The position numbers and the translations under genes were made by a program. 64,000 nt of DNA from Endotrypanum monterogeii (Eukaryota > Euglenozoa > Kinetoplastea > Trypanosomatida > Trypanosomatidae): contig CM007316.1 of assembly GCA_000333855.2 (NCBI GenBank), forward strand, positions 62,001 to 126,000, given 5' to 3'. Every line of letters starts with the position of its first letter. Within the stretch, counting starts at the first letter, position 1. Positions 60,812 to 64,000 of the stretch are shown here, in pieces. A model generated the notes under the pieces. The model worked only from the letters and a program-made list of their open reading frames with translations. It ran no database searches and was not told where the DNA came from.

Positions 60812-62122
60812 TCTTACGGATATATATATATATATATATATAATTGTGTGTGTGTGTGTGTATATGTTTATTTATGGAGGAGACCCTTCGGTGGCCAACG
60901 AACAGCGTGAAAACAGAAAGTGTGGAAGAACGAAAAAAAAAAACAGATGAAGCACCCTTACGATGCTACTCTTGCCGTGGTGAAAGCAAGACGGACAGGG
61001 TAAGCTACGCAGTACACAAGACAGCGACAGGGAAAGGGGGTACTTCTGAGGATAACGAAGCCGGTGGGACAAGGGTGTGTATGAGCGTGGGGTAAGGGAA
61101 CGAAGGTCAGGGAGGACGATCATATAGCGAACGTTCGGGGGGGGAAGGTTATGGAGTGCGAAGAGAGGAGGAAAATAAAAAAAAAGGGGGTGCACTTCAA
61201 CTCGAAGTTCTATAGAAACAGGCAGAGAACCTCGTCTGGGAGCTTCGGCAATAGTTGTGTCAAGGTCACTGTGCTGGCAGCAAAGCCGCAGCGTGACCCG
61301 CTGATGTGAAGCGATACGCCCACCTCCGCACAGAAACATTTGCGGGAGCAGCAACCCACGAGCTAGCTTTACAGCGCCAGGCAGTTGGGGGAGCTGAAGA
61401 CCAAGTGCATTGAAAAAGGTAGCATAGGCATGTCACAGCCTCTTGCAACACCCACGGGACGCACGCGTCCCTCCTAGCGACTTCGCGAAGAGAGGACCCT
61501 CGACGCACACGTTTTGCTCAAATTACCAAGTGGGAGAGATAAAGAATCAACAGAGCACAGTATGGAGGGGGGGGGCAGAAAGAGGCGAGGTTGTCATGTA
61601 TTTTTTTTCTTTGCGTGTGCATCGAGCCACGAAAACAAGCGCCCCCGTTTATGCAAGTACATCGAGGCGGAAGGGGAGAGGAGGGGGGGGACGGTGAGAA
61701 AATTTAAAAATAGAAATATGATTTGAATCAATCCGCTATGGTACATGGCAAGAAAAAAAAAGCCCAGCGATTCTTTTACGACTACTTGTAACAGTAACAA
61801 CAAAAAGAGAGGGTAACAGAGACTTGTGTGCGCGTGTGCGCCTCAGCTCTACGTGAGCTTTATTGTTGGACGGGTAAACAATTTGGGGATATATATATAT
61901 ATGCGAGAAAGGACATAGAAGACAAAAGGAGGGGGGTCAAAAGAAGTGTGCGTTGGTTCTCTGGTGAATGCTCAAGGCGTACAGGTTCAGAGCAAGGCAA
62001 AATGTCCCGTACCAGAAAAGAGGGGATTGGAATGAGGAAGATGAACATCAACGTGTCATCGTAGTGGCAGTGTAGATGACGCTGCAACGAGAAGCTCGAG
62101 GCCCAGAACTACGCCGAATAGG
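60812..62122. other. Gene-free intergenic/UTR stretch
   Basis: No supported gene. A TA repeat (60819-60842) and GT run (60845-60861) sit directly upstream of the Cys-motif start codon, replacing an obvious pyrimidine tract. The rest should be the 3' UTR of the paralogue at 62123. Confidence 0.7.
60819..60842. repeat. TA microsatellite adjoining a GT run
   Basis: Uninterrupted TA dinucleotides 8 nt upstream of the start codon at 60811, followed by GT dinucleotides to about 60861. Confidence 0.9.
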
Positions 62123-63166
62123 TTAGTGATTTTCAGCGGCGGCTACTGCAGCGGCGGCCCCCGGCGACAGAGCTGACGGGGACTTTGAGTTACCCGTGCC
62201 CGCAACAGTACTACCATCTACTCTCAAGTTATTCGAGTCCTTCATGGTAGACTGCGTCTTCGGCACCCATACAAGACCACCGCCGTGGGGATGCGTGTAG
62301 TTGGCACGGATTTCCGCCAGCGTCGAACCAAACGCGTTCTCCTTAGTCCCGCTGGCACCCTTGCCGTTGACAGCAGCTCTGTCACTGATCGGTGCCGGTG
62401 CCATCCCGTTCTCATGCAGGAGCCTTTGTAATTGATGACGGTTCGTGGTGTTGATCGGATCAGCGGCAACCTTACGCACGCTGTCCAGCGTGTCCTGCAG
62501 GCGGTGGGAAGCGTGGCACTGCGCCGGCGGCTCGGCAAGGCAATGGTGCGCCATCGCATACGCATCATGGATCGTTTCGCAGCCCGGAGCAAAGTATCCC
62601 TCGCCAGCGCTTGCTCCATTTCGGCTTCCCATCCCGGAGTCTCCGTAAGCCACCTGGTCCGCCATTGAACTGCTCATGTAACCCTCAGGCAGCGGCTGTG
62701 GGCACCGAGGAGTCGCACTGGACGCGTTCCGCTTGAGACGATCTGCCTCCAACGTTGCCTGCGCTCGGGCCTTGTACTCCAGCATAAGAAGGCGCTCCAG
62801 CGCATCCAGCTCCGAAGCCTCACGGGCCTCACGCTGCTCCGCCGTTTCCTTGGTGGTGCCGTTTCCACCAGGCCGCCCCGCGCACACAGAGTTGTTCCGA
62901 ATGGTGTACTGGTTTCCCCCGGGAACACCATTTCGACCGCGGGAAGCGTTGAGGAGTGTCTGGTTGACCGGCTCTGGGTAATCAGGATTGAAAGAGGAGA
63001 CGCCACCTTGTTCATGTTTGTGGCAATCGCAATTGCAGCCATTGCGCTGCACCGCGCTGCCGTTGCGCGAGATCAGCTGACTCGATGCCAGCTTCTTTGC
63101 GTTAACAGAGCGACGGCTGCAACAGAAGTCGCACCCGCAGTGGTTTTTGGGGTAAGTACACTGCAT
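62123..63166 (-). CDS. Cys-motif protein, paralogue 2 of a tandem pair
   Basis: A 347-residue protein of unknown function. Cys lies at positions 3, 10, 12, 15 and 16, so the CxCxxC at 10-15 is placed exactly as in the neighbour 59396-60811. A second cluster, CNCDCHKH, is at about 44-51. A helical region with LDALERLLMLEYKARAQATL matches the neighbour's LQELVLLEHKNRLREEAAL; RHQLQRLLHENG matches its QVYKLRQLMHKQ; and GGGLVWVPKTQ matches GTGVVFLPVLPQ. The C-terminus ends in a poly-Ala stretch. The two Cys/His clusters could hold Zn, but no known zinc-finger family fits. The ATG at 63166 follows a CCCCT-repeat tract and AG about 60 nt upstream. Confidence 0.82.
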   Translation of the reverse strand: MQCTYPKNHCGCDFCCSRRSVNAKKLASSQLISRNGSAVQRNGCNCDCHKHEQGGVSSFNPDYPEPVNQTLLNASRGRNGVPGGNQYTIRNNSVCAGRPGGNGTTKETAEQREAREASELDALERLLMLEYKARAQATLEADRLKRNASSATPRCPQPLPEGYMSSSMADQVAYGDSGMGSRNGASAGEGYFAPGCETIHDAYAMAHHCLAEPPAQCHASHRLQDTLDSVRKVAADPINTTNRHQLQRLLHENGMAPAPISDRAAVNGKGASGTKENAFGSTLAEIRANYTHPHGGGLVWVPKTQSTMKDSNNLRVDGSTVAGTGNSKSPSALSPGAAAAVAAAENH

Positions 63167-63225
63167 GACAGAATCTGATATCCTAGCTAGTGCGTTTGTG
63201 CGCGTTTCTGCTTCGATTTTTTTTT

Positions 63226-63256
63226 CTTTGGAGGGGAGGGGAGGGGAGGGGAGGGG
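63226..63256 (-). promoter_or_regulatory. Predicted trans-splice acceptor of Cys-motif paralogue 2 (CCCCT repeat)
   Basis: On the minus strand five CCCCT units form a pyrimidine tract ending in CCAAAG, with AG at 63227-63226. The leader to the ATG at 63166 would be 59 nt. The repeat may vary in length between strains. Confidence 0.6.
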
Positions 63257-63506
63257 TCAGATGTAAATGTGAAAGAGACGAGGTGTGGTTTGGCTGTACG
63301 AAAAATGTAATGAAGAAGACTATTTTTTTTCTACGGCAGATAGAGAGGGGAGAATGTGCTCAGAATGTAATGCACTGTACCCTCCAAAGCAGAAGTTGGT
63401 CGTCCGAGGTGCAAGTACGGAAAAAGTTGGGAAAACAATTAATTAGATAGCGCTGATCCAAGGCGTCACGGCATCCAAGCTCAGGGGCAAGAAGTGACCA
63501 CATCAT

Positions 63507-63554
<48 letters not shown>
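63507..63554. repeat. Compound CA/TA microsatellite
   Basis: CA dinucleotides pass directly into TA dinucleotides, the same compound form seen at 17.7 kb. Confidence 0.9.
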
Positions 63555-64000
63555 GTGTGTTTGTGCGCAGACCACCCTTGCAGAGACCATAGCCCATCCA
63601 AGAGTGGGTACCGAACATTTCAAAAAATGAGCAGATGCGCCGAAGCGATGAGAGTCGGTGACAGTTTGAAGATGTCCCTCTAATAATAATAATAAAGCAC
63701 AGAATCTGACAAGTAACACCAGCGTTGCTAACGGTACCTGTCTCACCTATACACACCATTTAATAATAATGAAAAAAATGGTGTACAGATCCGCAAAGAA
63801 GCGTTGATCCCAGAGATAAAAAAAACAAGCATGCATCTAGCTAGCACCAACTGTTACCATGTGCACCTGTCCAGCTTCTCTCGGCGTTTCAACTTATCGC
63901 AACGTGCACCTAAATACGTATGAAGATGACGGTTTTTTTTTTGCGAAAAACGAAGACTGATGCGAGCACTCTCTCTCGGATACCGATACACGCTAGAGAA

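Larger units (their letters stand above)
63167..64000. other. Gene-free intergenic/UTR stretch at right edge
   Basis: No supported gene up to the window end. Contains the CCCCT tract, a CA repeat (63507-63532) running into a TA repeat (63533-63554), and AAT triplets near 63681-63695. Confidence 0.7.

Noticed and set aside
1..64000. A wholly new multi-gene defence or mobile system
   Set aside because: Neighbouring genes are mostly conserved eukaryotic single-copy types in a normal trypanosomatid array; no transposase, reverse transcriptase or operon-like clustering was seen.

Overview
The window looks like nuclear DNA of a trypanosomatid (Kinetoplastea), probably Leishmania-like (Leishmaniinae). 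All fifteen supported genes lie on the minus strand, have no visible introns, and are separated by 0.8-3.8 kb of gene-free DNA full of homopolymers and CA/TA/GT microsatellites. Several start codons are preceded by a pyrimidine tract and an AG, as expected for spliced-leader trans-splicing of one polycistronic transcript read from the right end to the left end. No strand switch, rRNA or tRNA gene was seen.

In order of transcription (right to left): two tandem diverged Cys-motif proteins (62123-63166 and 59396-60811); a BART/ARL-binding-like protein (54678-57332); a 1432-residue two-pass membrane protein with a large coiled-coil loop (49232-53530); a uracil-DNA-glycosylase-fold protein resembling hypoxanthine-DNA glycosylases (45285-46229); IFT140 (39297-44252); a leucine-rich-repeat protein (35652-37943); a tail-anchored protein (33402-34460); B9D1 (31502-32197); a large type I surface-type membrane protein (26122-30018); a NEK-family kinase (18330-22391); a 2113-residue protein with a decayed kinase fold (10162-16503); an LRR/coiled-coil protein (4853-8107); dynein light chain LC8 (3587-3862); and, cut by the left edge, a GRAM-domain membrane protein (1-1043).

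Several products belong to cilium/flagellum biology: IFT140 is an IFT-A subunit, B9D1 a transition-zone protein, LC8 a dynein light chain, BART domains bind ARL GTPases, and NEK kinases often act at basal bodies. Trypanosomatid gene order usually does not reflect pathways, so this is noted but not taken as an operon.

The main non-gene feature is a pair of nearly identical 0.64-kb direct repeats (46657-47294 and 53930-54563) flanking the 1432-residue membrane-protein gene. The window has three N gaps. Sequence beside two of them (17.7 kb and 38.2 kb) is an error-rich second copy of the opposite flank, so those stretches are probably assembly artefacts. Where an open frame extends upstream of the likely start only through GTG/TTG or through sequence ahead of the splice acceptor, the first suitable ATG was used.
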